A stretch of DNA of 64,000 bases. Source: Tribonema minus. Taxonomy: Eukaryota; Sar; Xanthophyceae; Tribonematales; Tribonemataceae. Shown in pieces: positions 1 through 11,700 of the stretch. The position numbers and the translations under genes are program-made. Position 1 is the first letter of the stretch. Each line of letters opens with the position of its first letter. The notes under the pieces are model-generated. The model saw only the letters and a list, made by a program, of their open reading frames with translations. It had not been told where the DNA came from and made no database searches. Location: contig JAFCMP010000512.1 in NCBI GenBank assembly GCA_017506865.1, forward strand, positions 558,001 through 622,000, in the 5' to 3' direction.

Positions 1-168
1 GCGCATAACTTGGCGAGATCTGCTGTCACACTGTAGCCTACAGCGAGCGGCTTGTAGTATGTGAATACTTGTTGAAGTACATATGTAGCAAAACCCTATA
101 CCATACATACCTCAAGTCGCGGGCATACATTGGCGAGGTCTGCGTCCGTCACACTGTAGCCTACACCA
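1..168 (-). repeat. Decayed copies of AAA exon 6 3' edge
   Basis: Two degraded copies (about 1-42 and 110-168) of the end of exon 6 plus its donor region (true copy 296-350). Both share the core gcatacattggcga or a close variant, and cacactgtagcctac. They lie in the intron downstream of exon 6 in gene orientation. Confidence 0.75.
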
Positions 169-295
169 AACGGGCAGCATGTGATGTGTACATACTTGAA
201 GTACATGTCTACATAGCAGCACCTCATTACGCGCCTGGTTGCTCGCCTGCACGCGCGCACGTACACAGTTTCATGCCTAGTGTGACCATAAATAC

Positions 296-3200
296 CTTCA
301 AGCCGCGCGCATACATTGGCGAAGTCCGCGTCCGTCACGCTGTGGTCCACGCCCGCCAGAAACGTGGCGCACATGCGGCGCAAGTCCGCAGGACCAGGGC
401 CGGCCACCTGCATCAGTTGCAGGCGTTGGTGTCCACAGCGCAGTTCACCGTGAGTTGTGCCCATGGGTCATGCAGCAGCGGCAGCAGACCAAGACTTCAG
501 AGTGAGACTTCAGAGTGAGAGTCTGAAGTAGGACTCTACAGCAAGGCGCTTTAGAGTAAGATGCAGCGCAGTCCGCAGGGTCAGGGCCTGCCACTTACGT
601 CAAGGCCGTTGGTTGACACATAACTAAAGTTCGTGCATTGCGTTCATGGGTCAGTGACAGGTGCATCTGCCTGTGCAATTCTGGAGCCGTGGGAGCCACG
701 TGCTACAGTGAACTGCAAGACTCCAGAGTAAGACTCTCTGGAGTAAGACTCTTGCGGAAGACTCTTGAGCAAGGGCTGCATGGGATGCTGAAATTGGTGA
801 TATGTCCTGCTGTGCGCAACAATATCGGCCTACATCAATGACCCGCTCGACAGCAACATAAAGTATACAGGTACTAAGTTTGCAGCTGATTCCGCTACCT
901 GTGGCTTGTGGATGTCAGGGCGTTTCTGTGCTGCACGTACCTTGCTACTCGCAGAACAAACATGTTATTACTACATGGTGATCAAAATACACTGCAGCAC
1001 GCCAGACTATGGCAGCCATTGTGACTGCAGACACTGACTCATGCCTCCGACTCAGCGACGGTACATCATCACACAGCAGCACGACGACGGAACATCGTTA
1101 AGAGGCTTTAACTGAGCACTAGAGTGGCCAGGTGAATTCATGAATCACCTGAATGCGCGCATGAAACCGCCTGAGCAGCGCCACATCCACATCTTCCGCG
1201 CGGTTGGTCGCCGCTATCACCGCGACGCCGTCACGAGAGCTGAGACCGCCCACCTTGAATGGCGACACAAAGACAGGTGCTACATCACGATGAAGACATG
1301 TGCAGCGTAGCATCTGAAATATTGCTGCACACTCGAAGTCGGTGATGACTGGAGCACCTGCGCGTTTGGAATCATATGCGTCTGAATCAGTAAATGTCAT
1401 GGCCTGCATGCGCTTCACGCTGTGTGATTGTCATATTTTGCAAAGGGCTGCCTCTCCACCACCGCAAATGAAGCAGTCGCCCCACCCTTCTCGCGAGCTG
1501 CAACTCCTCTCCCGCCCCTTCCCCCCCCCCCCCCCCCTCCTCAACAACAGTTTCACAGTATCACAGCTCGGCACCGCCTCACCTGCAGCAGCAGCTCCGC
1601 CAGCAGCCTCCCCTGCTGCTCTGGAACTGTCACATCCTTGCCGCGAAGGGACACGCTCTCCACCACAAATTAAGCAGACGCCCACGAGCTGCAAGTCAAC
1701 CCCACCCCTCCCGCCCTCCCCCCCTCCCTCTCCCTCTTAAACAAAACTTCAAGTCAGCGCTCGGCGCCCGCCGTACCTGCAGCAGCAGCTCTGCTAGCAG
1801 CCTGCAGGTCTGCAGGTCCTCTGTAACTGTCGCATCTTTGCCACGAAGGCGCCGACTCTCACCACCACAAACAGAGCAGATGCCCCACCCTTTTCGCGAG
1901 CTGCAACCCCCCCCCCCCCCCCCTCACAGCAGCGCTCGCTCACCTGTAACAGCAGCTCCGCCAACAGACGCACACCCTCCTCGTGAGCTTCAAGACGCTC
2001 CCTTCCCTCTTCAACAACAGTTTCAAGTCAGCGCTCGACGCCCACCTCACCTGCAGCAGCAGCTTCGCCTGCGGACGCACACCCTTCTCGCGAGCTCAAG
2101 ACGCCCCCCCCCCCCCCACACACACACACACCCCCATCCCCTCTTCGACGACAGTTACACAGCAGCGCTCGCTCTGTAACAGCAGCTCCGCCAGCAGTCG
2201 CCTCCCCTGCAGGTCCTCTGTAACTGTAGCATCTTTGCCACGAAGGCGCTGACTCTCACCACAACGAATGGAGCAGTTGCCTCACCCCTTCTCACGCGCA
2301 GCAAGACACCCCCACCCCCACCTTCGCCCTCCCCCTCTTCCACAACAGCTTCAAGTCAGCGCTCAGGCACCGCCTCACCTGCAGCAGCAGCTCCGCCAGC
2401 GCCTCCCTGGTACTCTGTCACTGTCGCATCCTTGCCACGAAGGCGCTGACTCTCACCACCACAACCAGAGCAGATGGCCCCCCACGCTTTTCGCGAGCTG
2501 CAAAATACCCCCCCACCCCCAACCCCGCGACAGCAGCGCTCGCTCACCTGCAGCAGCAGCTCCGCCAGCAGCCGCCTCCCCTGCAGGTCCTCGCACCCGT
2601 CCCTGCTGCACCCGAGCGCGTCAATCTCGTCCAGGAACACCACCGCGGGGGGCGCCGCGCGCGCCTGCGCAAACACCGCCCTCAGCATCCTCTCGCTCTC
2701 CCCCTGGTACTTGCTCAGTATGGAGCTGGGGGACAGGGCGTAGAAGCGCGCGCCCGCCTCGCCCGCCGCCGCCTCCGCCAGGCTCGTCTTGCCCGTGCCG
2801 GGCGGCCCTGGAGGCGTGCGCATGGGGAGAGTGTGCTAGCCTGTGAGCATTGTGCTGGGCTTGGCTCGTAGGTTGCAGTGCTGAGCGGCAGGGTACTGCA
2901 ATCTCGCTTCTGTCCAGCTGCACCACACTTTCTGTGACGCGATTTAGACAGCAAGTACGCTGGATGTCAATCAGCACTAATGATGAGCTCTCTTTTGGTC
3001 TCACGTCGCCCTTTTCCGTCCATATGTCACTCCTGCGCCCGGTATGCTCACTCTTTCGCGTTGTTTTGATTTAAAAGCGAGCAGCAACCGCATGTCCAAT
3101 CAGCCGTGAAGCCTTCCGATGCAGCAGGACGTTGCGCTGACGGCAGGCAGCCGCACAAGCATTGAAAAAACAGGTGCGTGTGTGAACTGTGATAGATCAT

Positions 3201-5364
3201 ATATTTGACATATACAAATCACGGTGACTACGCGCCGGTATGACAGGCACCAACGCCTCCTTTCTGGATCCAGATCTGCGTTCACCAACAGCACCACACT
3301 GCATGTCAGCCATATCACAAGTCCACCGTACGGCAGTTCTGGAACCAGGCAGCATACGCACTTCAACAACAATGGATGTTCGCATCGCAACTCACCGTAC
3401 AGCAGGACGCTCGCGCTGGCGGCGCACAGCCCCCGGCAGATCATTACTTCAAGTATTTGACGGTTAAAAAGCATGTTTGCCCACCAGCAACGCCCCTCTT
3501 CCTGGATCCAGACCTGCGCTCCTCGACAGCACTACACCAGATAAATGTCGCATGCATCGCAACTCACCGTACAGCAGGACGTTCGCGCTGGCGGCGCGCG
3601 GCCCCACAAAGATGGCGTCGCGGATGGACGGCGGCAGCGCCAGCGGCAGCACCACGTTTTCGCGCAGGGCCTGCTTGCCGCCCTCGCACCCCACGATGCT
3701 GTCGAAGCGCGTGGCGCTGATGGTGGGGGCTTGAACTTGGGGAGCGTCGCCTTGAAGTTCGTCGTCCTCGTCCGTCTCGCTTCCGGCCGCGGTCACGGCG
3801 ACGGGCCCCTCGTTGTTGCGCCCGCCGCCACCCTTGCAGGAAAAAGAATGGTAGCGGCAGTTATGATGCAGTGTTTGGGCCAGGCGAGATGCTGGAGAGC
3901 CCCTGGCGATAGTTTGCACAATCAAGGCAACAGCGATGGGCGTTGGAGGATTGACACAGATACAAAAACATTCATGAGCACCAGCAGCCGACTCCCTGCG
4001 GGCCGATTCAAGCTGCGATAAGTGCTGGCAATCTGTTCGGCCAGGCGCCATCGGTGAACCGCAAGCATTGCAAATGCTGCATTGAGCTTCAATATACTTC
4101 TGATCAAGCACGGCACTCGACAGTGTGATTCAAACCATGCTGATGTCAGACGACAGGGGCGCTTGGCGGTTCTCTCGGCACACAGTTCTAACACCCAAAG
4201 AGCCGGCACATTCGGGGCGTACTCGTGCCCCCAACACACAACCGACCAAGCACAGCACTTGACATTGTGATTCATAGCATTGCTGGTGCCGGATGACAAG
4301 CGCCTGGCATTTCAGGGTTAGGGTTAGGGTTAGGGTTAGGATCAGGGTTAGGGTTAAGGCGCCACCCGCACACAGCGCTCAACACCCAACCAGCCAGCAT
4401 GTTTGTGCACACTCACGCCGTAAAAACACCTTACAACCGTGCCAAACGCAACAAAAAGTCCAGGCAGTGACACATGTGGAGCAGCGTTGACAGCAACACG
4501 AATTCACTGGCGGCTACGTACCGTAGCGCCCATTTTTCCTTGTGCCACACTACTCTTGGAGCGTCCGCCGCGTGGCTTGGTGATCACGTCCACAGGGCTC
4601 TCAGCAGCCTGTACATGACAGAGTAGAGGGTGCAGCGCATTGCTTATGGCGGCGGCATGAAAACGAAGGCAAGTGCTGTACACAGCTGCAGCAGTGCATT
4701 TGTGGGGTGCTTCTGCAATGCACGGTGCTGGAGTAGATCTCCAATTCAGATGGCTTTTGGAAATGATGGCTCTGTTATTCCATGTGCCATCGTCTGAAGT
4801 GACCGGATGGGTCGCAAGCGAAAGAGAGCATAAGCGACGGTGCACCGCCTCTGTCGCAGTCGTGTGGATGCACTGGAAAGCGAATCGACTAAGATGACTT
4901 CAGCATGTTAGCACAGAAGAAGCGCACTGAGCCCTCCTGCTGAGGCATCAGGAACCACATGAATGCCGGCAGAGAGTGAACGTTCAGGCACCATAGGAGC
5001 TGCATCACCGATGTTACAGAACCCTTTTCAAGCCAACTCAGAACTGGGCTTAGGGCGCCGAAGCAACTGCTCAGCAACTCACCCTGTTGGTGGCAGCAGC
5101 AGGCTTGGCTTGAGACCGCACGGCCGCCTCCAGCATGTGCCTGCACGTCTCCAGATAGGGCCCATATGCGGCGATCGCAGGTGCAAACAGCTTGGACTGC
5201 GTAAGCAGATCTATCATGCTCTTGGCGGCGATGACATCATCGGCCCAAGGCTCACGGCAGCTCCCGCCTCCAGGTTGCGTCGCGGCGGCAGCAGCCTTCG
5301 CCTTCAGGACCAGGGAGTTGGCCTGATTGATCAGCTCCAGAGTGCCATTGCACAAAGGATCCAT
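296..5364 (-). CDS. AAA ATPase, meiotic clade (Vps4/katanin/spastin-like), 3' part off the left edge
   Basis: Six exons on the minus strand keep one open frame with matching phases: 5364-5083, 4608-4522, 3832-3568, 2807-2548, 1253-1149 and 407-296 (about 370 codons). Exon 1 starts at the ATG at 5364-5362 and encodes an alpha-helical N-terminus that could be a divergent MIT-type domain. Exon 2 is a basic linker. Exon 3 begins the AAA module (FDSIVGCEGGKQALRENVV). Exon 4 carries Walker A (GPPGTGKT, completed across the exon 3/4 junction), the pore-loop region (SKYQGESERMLRAVF) and Walker B (VVFLDEIDAL). Exon 5 carries sensor 1 (IAATNR) and the arginine-finger motif (LLRRF). Exon 6 is the lid region (HSVTDADFANVCARLE). 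The last helices must lie beyond position 1. Such ATPases disassemble protein polymers or ESCRT/microtubule structures; which subfamily this belongs to cannot be decided here. Confidence 0.85.
559..612 (-). repeat. Decayed copy of AAA exon 6 5' edge
   Basis: The stretch from gatgcagcgcagtccgcagg to aaggccgttgg matches the start of exon 6 and its acceptor (about 370-425) with several changes. It lies on the upstream, intronic side in gene orientation. The remaining 612-1148 of this intron shows no other recognisable feature. Confidence 0.65.
1440..2547 (-). repeat. Tandem array of exon 4 3'-edge copies in the AAA gene
   Basis: About six units of roughly 130-220 bp between exons 5 and 4. Each has the exon 4 end (cacctgcagcagcagctccg or a variant) followed by a shared intronic block: a 'tgtaactgtcgcatctttg' segment, 'cacgaaggcgctgactctca', a 'ttttcgcgagctgcaa' segment and often a poly-C run. 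Decay differs between units. Long proline-rich open frames across this array come from the repeats. Confidence 0.85.
3105..3567 (-). repeat. Tandem copies of AAA exon 3 3' edge
   Basis: Copies of the exon 3 end (aactcaccgtacagcaggac) recur near 3390-3440 and, more decayed, near 3300-3335 and 3105-3165. Each keeps flanking intron: a 'ctggatccagatctgcg' type segment is shared at about 3265 and 3503. The copy at about 3390 keeps the donor dinucleotide and consensus. Confidence 0.75.
4314..4357 (+). repeat. Interstitial telomere-like array (TTAGGG)
   Basis: Six or so tandem TTAGGG units with one variant unit, inside the intron between AAA exons 3 and 2. No neighbouring subtelomeric features are visible. 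Confidence 0.9.
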
Positions 5365-5701
5365 ATTTCAAATGACTTCACTTTCGGCGCGCTGACGTTT
5401 AAAGCCTGAATTTCCTACTCATGGGATTGGCACAAAGGTCAGTCTGCTGAGTCGATCAAGTCTCGTGTGCTGCTGCTGCTGCTGCCTCAGATCCACCACT
5501 CCATTTGCTTTTGGGGAAGGTACCTTCTTGTACCATGTTTCCGATGAAAGATCTTCAACTTGAACATTTGTGCATTGAGAAAACTTGAGAGGAGTGGAGC
5601 GAGCTCTGCGTGTGTGCTTCCAGCAGTGGCGCCAGCATTGTCACATTTGCTGCAGCAGCTGCAGCAGGAAGTCCCTGCGCAGGCACGCTCACGCTGCGAT
5701 C
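5365..5701. promoter_or_regulatory. Divergent intergenic region, likely shared promoter
   Basis: The AAA ATPase start codon (5364, minus strand) and the acyltransferase start codon (5702, plus strand) are head-to-head across 337 bp. This stretch must hold both 5' UTRs and probably both promoters. It contains a short CTG run near 5468 and no clear TATA box. That it is a promoter is inferred from layout only. Confidence 0.5.
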
Positions 5702-8700
5702 ATGCGGGCAGTTTTGCTCAGATCTTTGAGACCCTCTGGCAGGAGGGCGCTGTCAAAGCATGCCGGCAAGGCAGCGGCAGTGTCTCAGAAGCTCAAGTAT
5801 GAGGACATGCTACTGAGCAATCCACTGAAGCTTCCACGCCTTCCCGTCCCTGCACTCGGGGCCACAATGCAAAGGTACGTGCCTCGATCAAGAACCAAAA
5901 GATCTGCGTGCGAGAGACGAGTTGCATAGGTATAGGCATTGCAGGGCTGGGCCAAGCGCGATGGCAGCCTGCAACAACCAGCTGCACGTGTGTCCTGAGA
6001 CTCAGCCAAGAGGTTCAACTTCAACTCCTCATGGGTGTGCAGTTCGTAGCAAGTTGTGGCACGCCTTGCGTTGGTGTGCAGTATGCATCACGACACCTTC
6101 TGCAGGATACGTGTGTGTGCTCATGGCTGCTCTCAATTCGTCATTTTCAAAGCAACCTCCAGATGCAAATAATTACGCATGCTCATTATATACACCTTGC
6201 CATCGGCATCGGCTGCCTGGCGTATTTCTCTGGAGCTTGCTAGACTAAACAGAGTGAAGGCTGCACTGTTTCCCGACCAATCAATACATACTCCAGCGCC
6301 CAGTCATGATTGCAAGCTCTGCTGCACTGTGCTATTTGCATCCACTGCCTGGCTCATAGCTGCAAGCAGTAATGTCAGAGGCTAAACACGAGTTGATCTC
6401 GGTGATGCTTGCAGTCTTGCAGTCAATGCCAGCGTCACACATCCCTAACACTTCAAGTCACACGCACGTTCCCGACATGGCTTCGCAATCACTACATCAC
6501 GTTAATCTCAAAAGCAAACCCGTGCGCTCGCGCCAAAAGGTGGCTGGACAGCGTGAGGCCACACGCGGAAGGCGATGCCGGCAAGTGGGAGCACGCTCAG
6601 AAAATTGCCAAGGAGTTTGAGCACGGCGAAGGAGCGGAGCTGCACCGGCGCCTCGTGGAGCAGGACGCGAGCGATGCGGCGTTCCAGGGGGGGGGGCACT
6701 ACCCGCACTCGTACATTGAGCGTTGCTGGTGAGTGCTGTGTGAGTGGCGGCTGCAGTGCTCAATCTTGTAAGTGTGTACAAAGTGATATTCAAGGGGGGG
6801 GGGGGGGGGGGGCATCTGTACATAGAGGGCTGCATGTTGGTATCCTGTGCTGCAGTGCGCAGCAGCGGGGGGGGGGGGGGGGGGGGGGGTCACTTGCGGA
6901 GTGCGCACAATGACATTCCAAGGAGGACGGCATCATTCACACTCACACATGGAGCGGTAATGTGCAGCAGCCGCGCTGTGCGGAGCGCTGCTTTTGAGTG
7001 TCCTGTAATCCGGTGCACTCACGGTTGTGGAACCGTTGTAGACGTACGTCAGTTTTCAACCTGGCTCGGGCTTTCAGGGGACGCTGGTTGTTGTGACTGT
7101 GTTCGTCTTCATTTCCCTACACCACACCCGATCAATTGATGTCTGTAATTGATCTCACCTGAATATCACCCCCAATTTAAATAATATCTGGTGAACTATT
7201 GGTCGCTTTTCAAATTGGTTCACCTACGCAGCAGGAAATGACTAGTGTAGAAGGCTGTGCATCATTTGTTTGTCTTGTAAAAGTGCTAGAGAGATTGCTA
7301 CCCACGTACACACAGGAAGCTCACACTGGCAAGCCAGGCTGCAGCCAGTTTGGTGTGCATCAACTACATCATGGCGTGCATCACAGTCTTCTCATGCGAG
7401 GTGACGCATGCAACGGCAGCATATCAGGCCTGAGTATTGCAACGTATTTGGTGTTGGCGTAGGCGGCTGTGCCGAGTGTGCGCCCCGCCAATACATGTAC
7501 TTCATATTACACAAAACATGTAGAAAATTCCAGACTTATTCGTGTAAGTTTTGTAGTATATGCCCATGGTCTCCTTGCCGCCCAGCGCTTCTATGGCGTG
7601 CAGCCCGTCGAGCCCGGGGAGGCAAGCACGTACACACAACAGCACAATACTTAGCATATGAAATGAGAAAAATGACGCACGCAAGGGCACCACTCTATGG
7701 ACGCGCACATGTAGAGGCTTGAATGAGTGCGAGCATTGTCAATGGCATGTTGCCAGTTTAATGATTGTGACGTAACAATGTAAGACGGTGCTCAGCCGTC
7801 TGCACAGGCTGGCATCAGTGCTCAACCATCGCCTTGATGGCCGTGCCAGTCAGAGATGCCCCGATGCCTGACCCCGTGCTGTAACTGTTACGCTGTAACC
7901 GCAGGGATGACATGTATCTGGAGGGGCGCTGGGCACTGCCGATCAACTCAAACCCGGTGCTCGTGCTGCAGCCGCCGCCAAAAGGCTACAGCCCCATCGA
8001 CAGTGACCCACAGGTCTGCCTCTTGATGGGCATTACAACGCGTGGTTGCATCACCATCACCTGCACTTGATTGCCTACTATGGAAGTAAATTAAGTTGAA
8101 TTAGCTGATCGAAATAACAGCGTGTGGTCGCATCATCAGCTGTTACTGTGTTCTGTAGGGTGGGTCACAGATATCGACAGTGACCCACAGGTCTGCCTAC
8201 TCGCTCATTCGCAGCACTAGTTCAGCAGAGCGCGTGCTTGCAGCGCCAGCACTCGACTGCCTACCTGTTAAGAAACAGCGCGTGTCCGTATCACCAGCAG
8301 TTGTTTCTGTGTTCTGTATGGTGTGTCACAAATAGCAGTCATCTAGCGATGGTGGAGTATATATGCCTAGTGCTTTTTGGAGTCAGTTACAATGCAGGTT
8401 CTGAACTGCAACGAGTGCTGGTGACAAGTATTTGTCGACGGTTACGGTGTTGCATGTGCCTGTCTGGCCACCTTGCAAACGCCCACTTGCACTATATCCT
8501 GGCAGCCATGAAATGGTGTGGCTATGACCTGGCCTGAATGTGTTGCGCAACGCTGATGGGATTGTTAGGCGATGGCACTTGAAGTTTGCCATATCATTGC
8601 ACAAAATTTGTTGTGGGCGCAATCAGTGGTGGCTTTCTTGCTCAACTGTGAAACGCATTGCTCGCTGCCCTGCAGATCGCCACCGCCGCTGCGTTCATTT

Positions 8701-11700
8701 CCTCTCACATCAAGTACCTGAGCTCCGTCACCAGCGGCGCATTTGAAGTCGACCCCGGAATATGCGCATACCAGCACGCGCTGCAGGCAAGTGGATAGAA
8801 TTGGATCATGATACCTACATACTGCACATTACACCATATGTACTGTAGCTGAATGCTAGCAATGCACCATCACTATGTCACCCCCTAGGCCCCAGTCAGG
8901 CAGCTGTGCGACCGTCACCAGTGGCGCATTTAAAGTAGACCCTGGAATATGCGTGTACCAGCATGCGCTGCAGGCAAGTGGATACAAGGGGACCATGATA
9001 CCTTCTGTACGCTGCCTCATACTGTAGCCGAACGCTAGCAGGGCACCATCACTATGTCATCCCCTGGGGCCCCAGTCAAGCAGTTGTTGCATCCGTCACC
9101 AACGGCGCACTTAAAATGGAGCCCGAAATGTACGCAAGTGCAAAAGTATTGTCGCAAAGTACTTACATTATGGCACGCTAGCTGCACGCCAATAAGGGGA
9201 CTCTCTCTATTCCACCCCCTGGACCCTAGTAAGGCAGCTGTTGCATCCGCCCACATGGGCTGCAGGCAGGTCAGATCTACACATCCAGCTGCACCAGAGA
9301 TTCTGAACAGCAGCTCTGATTGCGTGCACTGTGATCAGCAATCAGTCGCACCCATCCACCAAGACTTGATTGACAGCGGTGCTGCACTCCCAAGCAACAT
9401 GAGAAACGGACACTGACACACATACATGCACACAATATATGTATTAAAGTGTAGCAAATATATTGCGGTTCGCAATTGTGCTATGGTTCCTTGTGCACAA
9501 GTGGAAGCAAAGCGCGCACAGCTGATGTGATGAACAATCGCTTCAGCCCCCGGCCGCTGGGACTCACGTTTGCAGCAGAAAGGTCGCTGTTCAAGTTGCT
9601 GATGGTGTGCCTGCGCTGTAGCGGTGCTTGTTCAGGTTGCGGTGCTCAACTCGGCGCCACTGCTTCTTGTGTACAGTAGCGTTCCTGCCCTGCGTGCCTG
9701 TTACCAGACCCAATGCCGCCGTTGATAGCATGGCGTGCCCAGCTGCTGATGCTGGCTCTTTGCGCCGTGACGGTGGCACCGTGCAACTTCAAGTTGGTCA
9801 CATGCGCATCACCGGGTGCTATTGCCGTCAAATGCATGCCAATCACCGCTCCACGCTCACTTCAAGCGAACTGCCTGCAATTCAACTGCTGGTACCTACC
9901 GTATGTGTCCATGTTCAGGTTGGTACGGGTCGCATCGCTCAACTCAATCGTGACTGCATCGCCGCGCACCCTTCATCCATACACATTTTGATTTGATACC
10001 TACCTACCGTATGTGCCCATATTTCAGGTTGGCACGGGCCGCATCGCTCAACAGGACCGCGACCGCGTCACCTCGCACCCGTCGTCCAGGCACATTGTCG
10101 TGATTGCCAACGACCGCATGTATGATCTGGACGTCCTGTCACCGCCAGGGAAGGTATGTATGTATGGAGATGATTCAAAAGGTCGTAAAGCTCTAGTGTA
10201 TGTATGTTGCCCTCGTAATTTCGTCCGGTTGGCTGGTGCTGCGCCATGCGCAACAGTGCTCTGGAACTACCCTCTTAGTGGCACTGCCTTGAGTTTCTGT
10301 GACAGCAACGAGTGTCCTTCCCTGGAGTTGTTTTGTGCTGTGTAAGGGTCGTGATGTTGACAAGGCTGGGGTCCTGCCGTGAACTTGCCGTAACTGCAGT
10401 ACACTTAAAAAGTACAGGAAGTACATGGCAGATGCCTCTCAATCCTCTCAACTTCATGTATACTCCGGGGACACGAATATCGCACAGGCGGAAGCGTCAG
10501 AATGTTGGCCAAGATCATGAGACCCTCACCGTGACATTGCGCCGCTGCCTCGAGGAAATCAAAGCCACATAAAATCGGGCTTTGCTTGCATGACATTGGG
10601 CTTCGATGCCTCTTAGCATGTCTAAAGGCATGCGGACGTATGGTTGTTAGTCTCCACACAGTGCGTCATCGGCATGGTTGCATTTCTGTGCAAGCCGCGC
10701 CCCCCGCCGCAGACAACTCAAGCAACGCCATTGTACCACAGCAGCAGCAACAGAACCGAGGCATTGTAAGGGGACCAGGCTCGCCTCCATTGAACTTGCA
10801 GCCGCGCTGCAGCAGCTGACGCAGCATAAAATGCCCGCGGCAGGAGCATTGCATGACGTTTCATTTAAATAGCATTTTGCAGAGCCTTGTCAGTTGTGGC
10901 AGACTTAAGCTTTGTGTGGCCCCATGACGACATGTGCATTTAATTCAGCAGGCTGTCTGTGAAGCTTGGGGACTGTTGCAATGCATCTTGCTATACAAAA
11001 GTACATGTTGTAATGGCGATGGTACATGGATCAGACGTACCCACAGCTTTTCCTTCAGTGCATCAACGCCTGTTTCTAATAACCCGCGCAGTGCTCATTG
11101 CTGTAGTTGATCATAGCTCTTCAAGTAAAATACAAGTCTCCACCTACACCTTCACCAGTCAGCAGTGCCCTCCACTGCCGTCCATGACTGCACTGAGTGC
11201 TGGCATCTGCAGTCAAACACATACTTCAGCGCAGCACATTCACTTCTGGCCTTTGTGCGCCTGCGCGTGCACTATGTTGAAGTTGGAGTACAAGTCTGGG
11301 AATGTGTTGCACCCCAACAGAAGCGGCAAACGTGTGCACAGCCATCAACAAAGTGGTGCAGACGATGTCTGAGAGTGTGTTTCACCCAACAGAAGTTGCA
11401 ATAGTTGAAGTTCATCATCGTCATTACTGCTGCTCGCTGCTGCAGGACGGTACCCGTACCCACCTCTCCCCGAAAGCGCTGGCCAGAGAACTGTCCAGGA
11501 TTCGCGCTGCGGCAAAGGCTGCCGGCCCCCCCAAAACCTCAGTGGGGTACCTGACGGCGGTTGACAGGAACGAGTGGGCCAACGCCAGGGCTATCCTTGA
11601 GGCCAGGTCAGCTTCTACAATGGAAGAGCATACATGAAATGCTGCACAAACCAGCATGTACTGCTAGCTATTAGGAATGAGTGGGCCACCGCCAGGGCTG

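Noticed and set aside
1342-2179. Long proline-rich open frames on the plus strand
   Set aside because: They are read-through of poly-C tracts and CAG-rich exon 4 copies in the antisense direction of the AAA gene; no family pattern and no consistent start or splice sites.
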